From NCBI GenBank assembly GCA_025462645.1, contig JAOAPB010000104.1, positions 1 to 64,000 on the forward strand: a stretch of DNA of 64,000 nt, in the 5' to 3' direction. Position 1 is the first letter of the stretch; every line of letters begins with the position of its first letter. The notes beneath the pieces were generated by a model. The model ran no database searches, was not told the DNA's origin, and worked only from the letters and a program-made list of their open reading frames with translations. Below are positions 7,721-17,705 of the stretch, one piece after another. Both the position numbers and the translations under genes were made by a program. This DNA comes from Edaphobacter sp. (GTDB taxonomy: Bacteria > Acidobacteriota > Terriglobia > Terriglobales > Acidobacteriaceae).

Positions 7721-8917
7721 CTAGGGAGCAGCCGCGGGATCTAGTGACTGTTGCGTCACCTCGCGCGGAACTACATTCTTTTCCTCCAAGGATCGCGAGT
7801 GGAGACGTTGAAAGGCGTCGAGCGCCCTCTTTTGTTCTGCCGTGTTTCCAAGCGCTCTCTGCACCTGCGACAGTCGATACCAGGCCACCTCGTCATCGGG
7901 CCGCAAGGATACCGCTTTCTCAAGGTGAGGCAATGCCTCCGGCCACTTGCTTTGGGAAGCGAGCACATTACCCAGGCCCACCTGAGCCTCAGGAAAATCA
8001 GGGTGAGAATGAACCGCGAGCTCGAAAAACCTTTGCGCCTCAACCATATCTCCGGACTTTCGATTGATCTCGCCAATCTCGTAGGCTGCGTTTGCGTTGT
8101 CTGGATCGGACTGCAGTTCGGAAGCAAACTCCTTTCTGGCCTCCTCAAGGTCCGCGGGCGATTGAGTGGTGCGCCAGCGCCCCAGGAGCGCCCGGCCCAA
8201 CCGGTAATGGACGCCGGGCCGCCCGGGATCCAACCCCAGAACAGCGCGATACTCCGCCAACGCACCCACGTAGTTTCCCTGACTCTCCAAAGCTTCCGCC
8301 GTAGCCTGGTGCTTCCAGACAGAATCGGGCCCTTGTCGCATCAACTTCTGTACGGTGAGGTAAGCGTAGTTACCGTAGATCCGCTCATTGTGATAAAGAA
8401 TCTCAGGGTCATCGCCGAAGAGACGATCCAACTCCAGCGCAACCTCGACTGCCTGGCGGTCCTTCTGCAGCGCAGTGTAGGCCCGCTCAAGTTGCAAGCC
8501 GCTCATGCGTTTGACGGGAGCATCCGTCGTCTGTCGAAAGGTCTTCTCCAAATCGGGCAAGGCCTCCTCATAGCGGCCCAGCTCCGACAAGGACATCGCG
8601 AGGAGGCCGTCCGCCTTCGGTAGGCCAGGCTTCAGCTTCAGCGCACGGCGCAACGCCGCGACAGCCTGCTCAAACTTGCCCTCCTGAAAATAGATGACCC
8701 CGAGAGTGGCGTGCACCTCGGCAGTTGCCGGGCTAAGTTCCGCGAGCTTCTGGAAGTTCTGCTCAGCCTCAGCATATCTCCCGGCGAGCAATGCTGCCTG
8801 ACCATTTCGCGAGTAGGTCTCGATCTCTGTTGAATGAACCTGCGCACGACCTGAACCGGTAGTCATGCAGAGCGTGAGCGCAAGTAACTGGCAATGGACA
8901 ACACGACGCATCAGCAC
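7721..8917 (-). CDS. TPR-repeat protein, probably exported
   Basis: 398 residues. A signal peptide is followed by repeated 34-residue TPR units (for example GRYAEAEQNFQKLAELSPAT, GKFEQAVAALRRALKLKPGL, GNYVGALAEYRAVLGLDPGR and SKWPEALPHLEKAVSLRPDD) across almost the whole protein. TPR solenoids bind other proteins; the partner is unknown. The start is taken as GTG 8917, with GGAGA 9 bases upstream; the next ATG (8911) is too far from it. It lies directly downstream of the large TonB-dependent receptor on the same strand, a common pairing in acidobacterial carbohydrate loci, so a role in the same outer-membrane uptake system is likely but inferred. Confidence 0.8.
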   Translation of the reverse strand: MLMRRVVHCQLLALTLCMTTGSGRAQVHSTEIETYSRNGQAALLAGRYAEAEQNFQKLAELSPATAEVHATLGVIYFQEGKFEQAVAALRRALKLKPGLPKADGLLAMSLSELGRYEEALPDLEKTFRQTTDAPVKRMSGLQLERAYTALQKDRQAVEVALELDRLFGDDPEILYHNERIYGNYAYLTVQKLMRQGPDSVWKHQATAEALESQGNYVGALAEYRAVLGLDPGRPGVHYRLGRALLGRWRTTQSPADLEEARKEFASELQSDPDNANAAYEIGEINRKSGDMVEAQRFFELAVHSHPDFPEAQVGLGNVLASQSKWPEALPHLEKAVSLRPDDEVAWYRLSQVQRALGNTAEQKRALDAFQRLHSRSLEEKNVVPREVTQQSLDPAAAP

Positions 8918-8990
8918 AGCAGAATATCTCCGGGAATAAAGATGCCCGCCAGGCCGTGAGCATGGCGGGCACGTTCAAGAGTTTACAGCC

Positions 8991-11900
8991 TCAGAAGGTG
9001 ATCTTACCCCCGAGTTGCATGACTCTGCCAGGCCGAGCTGAGACTACCCTTCCGAAGTTTTGATTCGCACTGGAGCCTTGATCGTTCACATTCCTGTCTA
9101 CAGCGCCGGTTCCCGGACCTCCTGCAGCGGCGTTGGGCGAACCCGGATCGACACCGTACTGAGCATGATTGAAGGTGTTGAAGGTCTCGACGCGAAGCTG
9201 GAATTTGATCCGCTCCGTAAGAGAGAATATTTTGATTGCGCCCATGTCCCAATTGCTGATTCCAGGCTCACGCAGAATGTTTCGGCTGCTGGTTCCGAAT
9301 ACACCTGCGAGGGGCTGTGAGAACGCCGCTGTATTGAACCAGTGGTTCAGATCCTTGGTCCCGGAGCGGGGGTTGCCAATCAGATTTGCGCGCTGGTTGA
9401 AGCCGTTGAGCAGCCCGCCCGTGTCGTTAGCAACTACCGAGAACGGGAATCCCTTTTGGAAGGTTCCAATTCCAGTGATCTGCCAGCCACCAATAGCAGC
9501 GTCCGTCAGACGATTCGCATTGTTGACGAAGTGTTTACCCTTCCCGAACGGCAGATCGTAGACGTAGCTCACCACGAAACGCTGACCCACATCGAAGTCG
9601 GATCGGGCATAGTCGCGATTGGGATTGCTCTCATCCATGTGTCCGGCGAAACCGTTGGTCGCGCCGATACCCGCAGCGGCAGACTTATCGTCCAGACTCT
9701 TCGAGTAGGTATACACCGCCACAAAAGCCATGTCGGAGGTACGTCGCTCCAATTTAACGTTGCCGGAGTTGTAGTTGGAATAGCCAGTCCACCGGCTGTC
9801 CAGCGCTCCGTTTGCTGCAGTGATGTTCTGCAACGGGCGTCTGCCCTGGATGGGGCAATCGCCAGCGGTAGGCGTCGCCTGGCAGAGTGCCGGGTTGGAT
9901 ACAGCCCTCGGTTGATTGATGTTCACTCGATCCAGAAGGTGGGTGCCTTTATTCCCGACGTAATTCACCTCCAGGGTCGTGTTTCTAGCAAGTTCACGCT
10001 CTACGGAAAAAGACCACTGCTGAACATAGGGGTTCATAGGGTTTTCCGAGATGATAACGGCGAAGAACTGACTGCCCTGCGCCTGAATGGTCACAGGAGC
10101 AGGTGCGGTGAGGGCTGGGAAGAGTTGATCCGTCAGCTTAGGCACACTTTGAGAGATCGGAGCGAGCGCAGTACGCGTGACAAATGGATACAGATCGCCC
10201 GAGTTGTCGATCTCGCGTGTTCCCGCCGAATCGTAGTAGATACCATAACCTCCGCGGACGACGGTCCTATTGTCACCGAATGGACGAAGCGCGAAGCCTA
10301 TCCTTGGGGCGAAGGGCGCCAAGGATGAATCCTTGGGGTTGCGGCGGCCACAGTAGCGGTAGAAGCCGTTACCTTCCGGAGCGATACCGTCCGTCAAGAG
10401 TTCTTTCCGGGCGTAGCACAAACCACCTCGCGTGTTCGCAGTATCAAACCAGAACATCTTGTCGTTTTCCTCGTAAGGGATACTGCGGAAGTCCCAACGG
10501 AGGCCGAGATTCAGCGTAAGACGATCGTTCACCTTCCAGTCGTCCTGAACGTAGGGAGCGAAGTACTTGAAGTGGAACTTGTTGAGATTTCCTGGGACTC
10601 CGGCGGTAGAAAACGGCCCCGGCTGAAAGGTCGAGACGTCATGGTAGTAGCCCAGAAGGAAGTCGGCGATAGCGTTCCCGGTGCCGCAGGTTACCGTGGC
10701 GCAGTTGTTACTTCCTGCTCCACCGTTCTGCAGGATCAAGTCGTTGTTATAACCGAAGCTGCCGAGGAAGTTAGTGGAAAGGTTTCTCTTCTGCACCCAG
10801 CTTCTATAGTCGAATCCGATACCGACTGTGTGACGTCCGTGGCTGGTAGTAAACGAGTCGGCGATCTCCCACACTGGGATATCGCTGGTTGTCGGGTTAT
10901 TACCAGGGCTTCCGACTGTGCCGCTGAGATTCTGAAAAGCGACGCTCGGATACCCTCGGGCATAGTCTGGCAGACTCGTAAACAGGCCGGTGAAACCAGC
11001 CGCGCTTACAAAAGAGGCTGGCGCAGGTGAGGCACCCTGGATGGAGACAGCACCAAGTCGGCCATAGCGGATGTTGTTGACATTTCTGCTTCCAAGGGAG
11101 ATGGTGTGCGAGATCTCCCAGCTGGTTGAGTTCTCCGTGAAGATATTAAGGCCCGAAGGAAGAGAAATACGGCCGACAGAATTAAGAACGTAGTCCGCCT
11201 TGGTGTAGCGCCCGAAGACCGACCCGAAGCGCCCCAAGCTCTGATCCAGGCGGTAGGTCTGCTGATCGGTGTTATTAGGAAGCAAGGCAGCCAGACGATA
11301 ATTACCCAGGCAGCCCGCTGTCGTGCAATTGGGACCCACGAATAACTTCGCGGCCAAAGAAGCTGCCGCAAGCCGTGAGAAGCGCGAAGAGGGAATCGTG
11401 TTATTGGTAAAAGGAGCGCCAGTGCGCGGGTCCACTGGAAGACAGGGGTTGCCACTTCTCAGTGCCGCCGCGCAGGCCGCGCTGCCATACGCAGGCAGAC
11501 CAGACCCCGAGAAGTCTCCATTCACCTGAGCCAGCGGAGCTACGTTGAAGTAGCTGCTGGTTCCGTTCTTAATGCGCCAGCCTTCGTAGTTAGCAAGCCA
11601 GAATGTCTTGTCACGGCCGTCGTAAAGCTTTGGAATATAGACCGGACCACTGGCGACATACCCGAACTGATGCTGACGCTTCGCTGGCTTGACCGGTATG
11701 AAATGGGTATTGGCATCGAAGGCGTCATTTCTGGCGAACTCGAAAACGCTCCCATGAAGTTGGTTGCCACCGCTCTTGCTGACGATGTTCACCTGATTAG
11801 CGCTATAGCCATACTCCGCTCCATAGGTTGCATTCTGTACCTTGAACTCCTGAATGGCATCCTGCGAAAGAATGACGGCCGGGGTGCTCAGCGCAGTGTC

Positions 11901-12506
11901 GATATTTACCATGCCATCCAGCGTGTAGTTATTCGACTCAGGGCGAGAGCCATTGATGCTGATGGCGTTTCCTTCGCCTTGCCGCATTTGGCCCTGTTCC
12001 CCGACAGTCTGAACCGCGCCCGCGCCGATAAACAGGAGGCTGAGAAAGTTGCGTCCATTCAGCGGAAGCTGATTGACCTGGCGCTCACTGACAAGCTGAG
12101 TTACAGCAGCGTTATCAGTATCCAACCCGACTGAGCCAGCGGTGACCTCCACCCTCTGTTCGAGCGCACCGGTTTGCAGTGTGGCGTCCACGCGAGCCTG
12201 CTGCGCCACCACGAGAGTCACGTTGTTCGTAGTCGCTTTGCCGAATCCCGTCGCTTGTACAGTCACTGTGTATACCCCAGGCTGCAGCGATGGAACGGTG
12301 TAGTCTCCCGAACTCCCAGTCTGGATCGTATGAGAGATGCCAGTAGCTTTATTGGTAACAACGACCGTTGCGCCTGTGACAGCTGCCCCTGTGCTATCGC
12401 TGACCATGCCCAGGATCGTTCCTGTTGACCCGCTCTGGCCAAGCGCGTTCCCGGCGCCAATCAAGAGCGCGAAAATTGCGTACGAAACAAGAGTTCTGAA
12501 TCTCAT
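8991..12506 (-). CDS. TonB-dependent receptor / OmpA-like beta-barrel with carboxypeptidase-regulatory domain
   Basis: About 1171 residues. A signal peptide (ending near ALGQ) is followed by a carboxypeptidase-regulatory-like domain (GTILGMVSDSTGAAVTGATV), a plug-like region (QLPLNGRNFLSLLFIGAG, NNYTLDGMVN) and a long beta-barrel ending in an aromatic residue (GGKITF). Acidobacteria encode many such proteins, thought to import glycans through the outer membrane. The ATG at 12506 is chosen over the far upstream 12557 because GGAGG lies just before it and the signal peptide starts there. Its place between the TPR gene and the GH106 gene suggests uptake of rhamnose-containing oligosaccharides. 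Confidence 0.85.
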   Translation of the reverse strand: MRFRTLVSYAIFALLIGAGNALGQSGSTGTILGMVSDSTGAAVTGATVVVTNKATGISHTIQTGSSGDYTVPSLQPGVYTVTVQATGFGKATTNNVTLVVAQQARVDATLQTGALEQRVEVTAGSVGLDTDNAAVTQLVSERQVNQLPLNGRNFLSLLFIGAGAVQTVGEQGQMRQGEGNAISINGSRPESNNYTLDGMVNIDTALSTPAVILSQDAIQEFKVQNATYGAEYGYSANQVNIVSKSGGNQLHGSVFEFARNDAFDANTHFIPVKPAKRQHQFGYVASGPVYIPKLYDGRDKTFWLANYEGWRIKNGTSSYFNVAPLAQVNGDFSGSGLPAYGSAACAAALRSGNPCLPVDPRTGAPFTNNTIPSSRFSRLAAASLAAKLFVGPNCTTAGCLGNYRLAALLPNNTDQQTYRLDQSLGRFGSVFGRYTKADYVLNSVGRISLPSGLNIFTENSTSWEISHTISLGSRNVNNIRYGRLGAVSIQGASPAPASFVSAAGFTGLFTSLPDYARGYPSVAFQNLSGTVGSPGNNPTTSDIPVWEIADSFTTSHGRHTVGIGFDYRSWVQKRNLSTNFLGSFGYNNDLILQNGGAGSNNCATVTCGTGNAIADFLLGYYHDVSTFQPGPFSTAGVPGNLNKFHFKYFAPYVQDDWKVNDRLTLNLGLRWDFRSIPYEENDKMFWFDTANTRGGLCYARKELLTDGIAPEGNGFYRYCGRRNPKDSSLAPFAPRIGFALRPFGDNRTVVRGGYGIYYDSAGTREIDNSGDLYPFVTRTALAPISQSVPKLTDQLFPALTAPAPVTIQAQGSQFFAVIISENPMNPYVQQWSFSVERELARNTTLEVNYVGNKGTHLLDRVNINQPRAVSNPALCQATPTAGDCPIQGRRPLQNITAANGALDSRWTGYSNYNSGNVKLERRTSDMAFVAVYTYSKSLDDKSAAAGIGATNGFAGHMDESNPNRDYARSDFDVGQRFVVSYVYDLPFGKGKHFVNNANRLTDAAIGGWQITGIGTFQKGFPFSVVANDTGGLLNGFNQRANLIGNPRSGTKDLNHWFNTAAFSQPLAGVFGTSSRNILREPGISNWDMGAIKIFSLTERIKFQLRVETFNTFNHAQYGVDPGSPNAAAGGPGTGAVDRNVNDQGSSANQNFGRVVSARPGRVMQLGGKITF

Positions 12507-12953
12507 ACATCCTCCAGTTAACTGGTGACGCCTAAGACACTTTTCGTCTGCTTCCATTTCCTAGCGGGCTGACGAAGCCAGAACATTACTTCTTTGCACA
12601 TCGATCAAAGGCCTTGAAATAACGCCACAATCACTGCTGCCTCGGTAATGCCGCCAAACAATACAGACCAACATCGGCATTGTCAATAATTTTGAAACTG
12701 TTTTTCTATTGATTTCTTGTGCTCTCCATCTCTTCGAAGGGGCTCGATACGCACGTCGTCTCCGCTGTCCAAAGCGTCGCGGCCGTTGACCTCTACCGCG
12801 AAGCCGAAGTGGTAGTGCCATTGCGCGACTTGCCGGTCTAGTCTGCGCTGTTTTCGCCTCCGTCACTTGATGGCGCGATCTGTGGTCCGACCTTACAGAT
12901 CCGGTGATCAGCCTGCATAGGCATTCGAGTAACTGATTTACAACTGAGTTGAA
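12507..12953. other. Intergenic region between the receptor gene and GH106
   Basis: About 450 bases with no convincing gene; the short frames on the minus strand have no homology I recognise and odd composition. An AT-rich stretch near 12680-12715 containing GAAAC-N4-TTTTC could hold the receptor promoter. The 17-bp dyad found elsewhere in this locus is not present here. Confidence 0.5.
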
Positions 12954-15900
12954 CTACTGCCGAAGCTCCGACCGAACCACCTGCACTGGGCCTATAAGTC
13001 CTGAAGGCAGAAGAGGGGAGTTTGCCTTGTATGGGTTGTGTGTCGTGAAGGTGAACTTCTGCGAGACACCCGGTTGCTGATCTCCAATAAGCCTGTTCAC
13101 CCACAGGTTCGTCACCGTGATCTCTAATTGGTTTGCACCTGGTTTCAAGACCTTGGTCACGTTCGTTCGAAAGGGAGCCTTCCAGAGGATCCCAAGAGGC
13201 GTTCCGTTCACTTTGACCTCAGCGAGGTTCTTCACATCTCCAAGATCAAGCCAAAGCTCTGCTTCAGGCTTGAACCAGGCCGCGGGCGCCTCGATCGTCC
13301 TTGTATAGGTCCCATGGCCGGAGAAGTATTTGACCCCGGCATCCTCACTGTCGCTCCACGAGCGGAGCGTCTCGAACTTCACCTGATCTGGAGCCCCTCT
13401 GCCAGCCTGGAAGCTAACGTCCCATGTTCCATCGATCGTCCCCGAAGGCGTTAAAACAACTGCAGGAACCGTGTGCGAGGACTCGCTCGTTGGCTTGCGA
13501 AACACGACGAAAACCGTCTCATAAGGCTGGAGTGTAAGTGGTACCGCGGTACCACCTTCTTGAATGCGATAAGACGCTGTCTCTATCTTTCCCGTATCTG
13601 CGTGCCATAGCTCCGGTGACCTACCTGTGACACGGAAGGTCGCATCAACTGTAGCGACGTCGGTAGTTCGGTTGTCGACATAGTAGAGGTCGCCCCCGGT
13701 AACCGCCCGGTGTACGAACAGAAGCTTCGTATCACTTTTCGGTTTGCTGTACTCAAAGTCTTTTGCGATATGAAGCGACTGAAGCACATCAGCAAGACTC
13801 TGCCCACCGTACACCTTTCCTTTACCATAGGTGTGAACGCCGGAATCGGAACCCCAAAGCTCGCTGACAACACGCTGAAACTCACCGCCTTTATCGTCAA
13901 GGCTCGGGGTATCTGTAGGTCTATCGCCAATAACGGTAGCTCCGTCACGCACCAGCGCCTGAATCTTACGAAGTACCGGTAGCGACATGTGGCGGCTGTA
14001 TGGGTCCAGCGCGAGAACTTTATAAGTCATACCGCTGGACGCTGTTAGCTGGCCGCTACTGAACGTTAGCTTGTGAATCAGCGCATCAGCATTGACGTAG
14101 TCGAAGTTATACCCCGCCGGCACACCAGGGCCCTTTGCCGCAAAGATCGCAGTAAGATTGGAATCTTCGCCGTAGAAGTAGACGATATCTGCGACGAAAC
14201 GCCCTTGCTGCAGGAGATAGGAGTTACGCGCAAGATAGGTAATCCATGGCTGCGCCTGTTCTGCCCACGTTTCATTTCGGTTGAACCACTGACCGAACGG
14301 TCCAAGCGCAAGGCCTGGCGCCTTATCGAGCGGCTGATGAACGGACGTGTGAATGACAAAGCGATTCAGCCCCATGGACAGCTCTTTATCGGCTGTCGGC
14401 TTCAGAGTCTCGGGCGACCATGCCCAGGGACTCGCTGCCGCCGTCATGGACTCGGCGGCTACTAGGTTCTGGCCATAGATATGCGCAATAGACGCCGACT
14501 CTCTGATATCCGCGTTGGGAATAGGAAGATCTTCGTTTACGCCAGGTCGCTGCGTCCACATAGCGGCCATGGGCACGTCGGTGTAGCGCTTCATCTCCAT
14601 GCCATCGGCAATTGTGGCACGGCCCGATTCATGCGACTCGCCGTACACGCCCATCCCTCGGGCGTGCACTGACTCCGCAATTTGGCCGTAGTGATTCTCG
14701 GCCAGAAGATCGGCAATCGTCTTGCGGAAATCCCAGAGGAAGCGATCGCTGCTCTCGGCACTATCGATAACATGGCCCGTAAGCACCGGCATCCACGGCT
14801 TCGGATCATACCCACGACGTCTGGTGAACTCGGCGATCATCTCGTCGGTCCAATTCTGTGTACCCGATTCCCAGCTATCCGTAATGACGTACTTCAGACC
14901 ACCGCGTTTACCCATCAGCTCGCCAACAGCACCCTTGTAGTTGTCGAGATAGTGCTCGATGTACTCCTTTACGTAGCCCCGATTGAGCTTATCGACTTCC
15001 GGGCCCGTAGCCTCCGGCGTCGCAGGATGATTTGTAATGCCCGTGAGCGAGTATCCCATGCGAAGCACCGTCCACTGCCCTGGCGGCGGGGTCCAGTTCA
15101 GCCTTCCGTCCGGAGCCATCTTGGCCGTAAGATCGACAACTTCACTCGACGTGATGGCGAATTTCGCCGGGACAGCAGGCGTGGCATAGGTGTACAGGTC
15201 AGGCAAAGCAGCGAAGCCCGCCTTCTCTTCAAAGCGATTGATGCGCGCTCCGGTGTGAAGCTCAAGCTCCGCTATCTCATAATCAGTAGGCTTCGCTGGA
15301 ATCGCTACACCTAACTCGCTGAAATCGATATCACCCAACCCGCCCGAGTGGGCTGCCTTCGTGAGAAAGCTGAGCCGGAAGAACCGCGAACTGACGGGAG
15401 CAAAGGAGAGCGTATGCTCTGCCGCGCCAGCCGTCGGGATCGTCACGATCGGGCGAAATGTCTGGCCATCGTCCGAGGCTTCCAGGACAGGGCCGTTGCC
15501 AGTCTCACCGGCGAAGATCGCGAGGGGACTCACCGGCCCTCCTGGTGCAAAGGTCACCGCCTGGATCGGCTGAGCCTGCGAAAACTCGAACTGAATCCAC
15601 GACTTCTGCCCTAAAGGTGCAATAGGAACGCGTGCCGTGGACATCAGGTCATGGTCGGACAAATGTGCGACGTCCAGGCTCCCCCCGCTCAACGTTATCT
15701 TTGGATTGAGTTGCTGCATGGGAATTTCAGCGGCTGGCCTTCGGTAGGCAACTACGACACTGTCTGCGTAAAAATCTTTCGCCGTTGGCAACGCAACACC
15801 TGCCATCTGACCCATAGGGTCAGCCTGCGCACGATTCTGGAACGGGCCAGTCGCCGCAGAGGGCGCTCGAAGAACTCCATGAAACGGTTGACCGCCCTGG

Positions 15901-16370
15901 ACAGCAGTTTCCGTCCAGACAAACTTCTTCATCGCGTGCGAGGGTTCAACCCACGGCCCCCCACTCTCGCTCCAGCCCGGGGAACCCGCGATAGCCATCT
16001 CCAGGCCAAGCTTGTCAGCCTTCTGCGTTGCAAAAAGAAAGGCGTCCTTCCACTCCGGGGTCATGTAAATGAGCCGTTTGTCCACAACCTTGGGTGTATT
16101 CAGCGCGGCATCAAAATTCTGGAAGCCGCCAATACCCACCCTGTTCATCCAGTCGAGATCGCGATCGATTCCCTCCTTGGTGATGTTGCCGTTCATCCAA
16201 TGCCACCACACACGCGGCTTTGCAGTATCAGGGGGATTCTGAAAACCTCGTTCCAGTAAGTCCCCGGCATCCTGTCCCGTTGAGTTCTGTCCCATGGATA
16301 AGCCGCTGCCAATCGTGGCGGCCAGAGCCGCGGCCATTCCAAACTTCCTCGCGATGGTGAACTTACTCAT
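12954..16370 (-). CDS. GH106-family glycoside hydrolase (alpha-L-rhamnosidase type), secreted
   Basis: About 1138 residues. A signal peptide (residues 1-28, ending SGLSMGQ) is followed by the GH106 opening motif PRVWWHWMNGNITKEGIDRD (near residue 49), then WSESGGPWVEPS, a long central TIM-barrel region with NRFVIHTSVHQPLDKAPGLA and TWAEQAQPWITYLARNSYLL, and a C-terminal galactose-binding-like domain. GH106 enzymes remove terminal alpha-L-rhamnose. The start ATG at 16370 has AGGAGC 4 bases upstream; the frame is open further back, but without support. It is divergent from the amidohydrolase gene, and a 17-bp dyad lies between them. With the mutarotase and isomerase genes nearby this supports a rhamnoside-degrading role. 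Confidence 0.88.
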   Translation of the reverse strand: MSKFTIARKFGMAAALAATIGSGLSMGQNSTGQDAGDLLERGFQNPPDTAKPRVWWHWMNGNITKEGIDRDLDWMNRVGIGGFQNFDAALNTPKVVDKRLIYMTPEWKDAFLFATQKADKLGLEMAIAGSPGWSESGGPWVEPSHAMKKFVWTETAVQGGQPFHGVLRAPSAATGPFQNRAQADPMGQMAGVALPTAKDFYADSVVVAYRRPAAEIPMQQLNPKITLSGGSLDVAHLSDHDLMSTARVPIAPLGQKSWIQFEFSQAQPIQAVTFAPGGPVSPLAIFAGETGNGPVLEASDDGQTFRPIVTIPTAGAAEHTLSFAPVSSRFFRLSFLTKAAHSGGLGDIDFSELGVAIPAKPTDYEIAELELHTGARINRFEEKAGFAALPDLYTYATPAVPAKFAITSSEVVDLTAKMAPDGRLNWTPPPGQWTVLRMGYSLTGITNHPATPEATGPEVDKLNRGYVKEYIEHYLDNYKGAVGELMGKRGGLKYVITDSWESGTQNWTDEMIAEFTRRRGYDPKPWMPVLTGHVIDSAESSDRFLWDFRKTIADLLAENHYGQIAESVHARGMGVYGESHESGRATIADGMEMKRYTDVPMAAMWTQRPGVNEDLPIPNADIRESASIAHIYGQNLVAAESMTAAASPWAWSPETLKPTADKELSMGLNRFVIHTSVHQPLDKAPGLALGPFGQWFNRNETWAEQAQPWITYLARNSYLLQQGRFVADIVYFYGEDSNLTAIFAAKGPGVPAGYNFDYVNADALIHKLTFSSGQLTASSGMTYKVLALDPYSRHMSLPVLRKIQALVRDGATVIGDRPTDTPSLDDKGGEFQRVVSELWGSDSGVHTYGKGKVYGGQSLADVLQSLHIAKDFEYSKPKSDTKLLFVHRAVTGGDLYYVDNRTTDVATVDATFRVTGRSPELWHADTGKIETASYRIQEGGTAVPLTLQPYETVFVVFRKPTSESSHTVPAVVLTPSGTIDGTWDVSFQAGRGAPDQVKFETLRSWSDSEDAGVKYFSGHGTYTRTIEAPAAWFKPEAELWLDLGDVKNLAEVKVNGTPLGILWKAPFRTNVTKVLKPGANQLEITVTNLWVNRLIGDQQPGVSQKFTFTTHNPYKANSPLLPSGLIGPVQVVRSELRQ

Positions 16371-16440
16371 TGAAGCTCCTTGGACAATCATGTAAATCGG
16401 TGAAGCAGGCTGATAGAACAATCAGCAAATAAGCTCTGAG

Positions 16441-16457
16441 ATTTTATCGTGTGAAAT
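16441..16457. promoter_or_regulatory. Predicted operator (site A), ATTTTATCGTGTGAAAT
   Basis: This imperfect dyad lies between the divergent GH106 and amidohydrolase genes. Its reverse complement, ATTTCACACGATAAAAT, matches site B (ATTTCACACAATGAAAT) at 15 of 17 positions. It is proposed to bind the IclR-type regulator encoded at 21400-22587. Confidence 0.6.
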
Positions 16458-16587
16458 TGTTTATCCATTGGTGTGCCAAGCGCTGAAAATAGTAGCACGC
16501 TGATGCAAGCGCAGGCGACGATTACTTGCACAGCCACACAGTGGCTGAAATAGGTCTTACCATTTATCTTCTGCGAGGTTCTAACCT

Positions 16588-17613
16588 ATGGCCCAACTTG
16601 GACGGCGCACCTTCATTCAAAACACCGCCTCCGTGGCTCTTTTGCAGTCCGTTCAAAACCTGTTGCCCGCGTCGACCCGACAGCACACATCGCGCAAATC
16701 TGGCACACTATCTCCCGTAATCGACACACACATCCATCTCTACGATCCCACGCGACCAGGCGGTGTCCCATGGCCGGAACAAAGCGACTCTGCTCTTTAT
16801 CGTCCCGCACTTCCCGCCCGTTATCGCTCTCTGGCCGAACCCCTTGGCGTACTAGGTGCGATCGCAATAGAATGCAGCCCGCTTACCTCTGATAACGACT
16901 GGCTACTGCAGACGGCTGCGAGCAGCGAATTCATCGTCGGCGTCATCGGGGATCTCGACCCCGCGCTTCCTGACTTCCCCACAGAGTTGGAACGCCTCCG
17001 CGCAAACCCTCTTTTTCGCGGCATACGCTATGGCAATCTCTGGGGACGTGACCTGGGCGCCCACTTCAACCAACCAGCCTTTATCGACAATCTCAAGCGC
17101 TTTGCCAGCAGCGGTCTGCTCCTCGAAAGCGCAAATCCCACCCCTACTCTGGTAGCGCAACTGCTGCAGCTTACAAAGCTGGTCCCCGACCTTCGTATAG
17201 TCATCGACCATCTCCCGCAGGCACCACCTCCACAAAATGCGGTTTCGCGCAGCAAGTATCTGGAAGACCTCCGAGCCCTCAGCAAGCGCTCGAATCTCTT
17301 CGTAAAGGGATCAGAGATACTGCGACGCGTCGACGGCAAGGTTTCCATGGACATCGCAACTTACCGCCCTTGGCTCGACCAGATATGGGAGGTCTTTGGG
17401 GACGACCGCATGTTATTCGGCAGTGACTGGCCAAACAGCGATCATCTCGCTCCCATTGCCGATACCTTCAATATTGCGCAGCGATACATACTGACTCGAG
17501 GAGAAGCGGCCACAGAAAAATATCTTTGGAAGAACTCGGTGGCTGCTTACGGATGGATGCCAAGGAACGCAGCTCAAGCTGATCTACTCCGGGCCCATGA
17601 GATAGTTAGGTGA
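16588..17613 (+). CDS. COG3618-type amidohydrolase (sugar-lactonase-like), Tat-exported
   Basis: 341 residues. The N-terminus GRRTFIQNTASVALL fits a twin-arginine signal. The catalytic part is a metal-dependent TIM barrel: metal-binding motif VIDTHIHLYDP near residue 45, FRGIRYGNLWG, RIVIDHLPQ and a late MLFGSDWPNSD motif, as in the family that includes L-fucono- and L-rhamnonolactonases and 2-pyrone-4,6-dicarboxylate hydrolase. Given the rhamnose genes around it, hydrolysis of a sugar lactone is the best guess, but other substrates are possible. It is divergent from the GH106 gene and shares the promoter region that holds site A. Confidence 0.8.
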   Translation: MAQLGRRTFIQNTASVALLQSVQNLLPASTRQHTSRKSGTLSPVIDTHIHLYDPTRPGGVPWPEQSDSALYRPALPARYRSLAEPLGVLGAIAIECSPLTSDNDWLLQTAASSEFIVGVIGDLDPALPDFPTELERLRANPLFRGIRYGNLWGRDLGAHFNQPAFIDNLKRFASSGLLLESANPTPTLVAQLLQLTKLVPDLRIVIDHLPQAPPPQNAVSRSKYLEDLRALSKRSNLFVKGSEILRRVDGKVSMDIATYRPWLDQIWEVFGDDRMLFGSDWPNSDHLAPIADTFNIAQRYILTRGEAATEKYLWKNSVAAYGWMPRNAAQADLLRAHEIVR

Positions 17614-17705
17614 GGCCGCATCCTCTTCAGGAACGCTCATTCTGCTCAGAGAATTGTTCGCTTCACCGCTAACATCTTTGTCCGCTCCGCAAAACAGCTC
17701 CTCCG

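Noticed and set aside
12561..13104. Two short minus-strand frames between the receptor and GH106 genes
   Set aside because: No ribosome site, no recognisable sequence, and the second overlaps the GH106 3' end.
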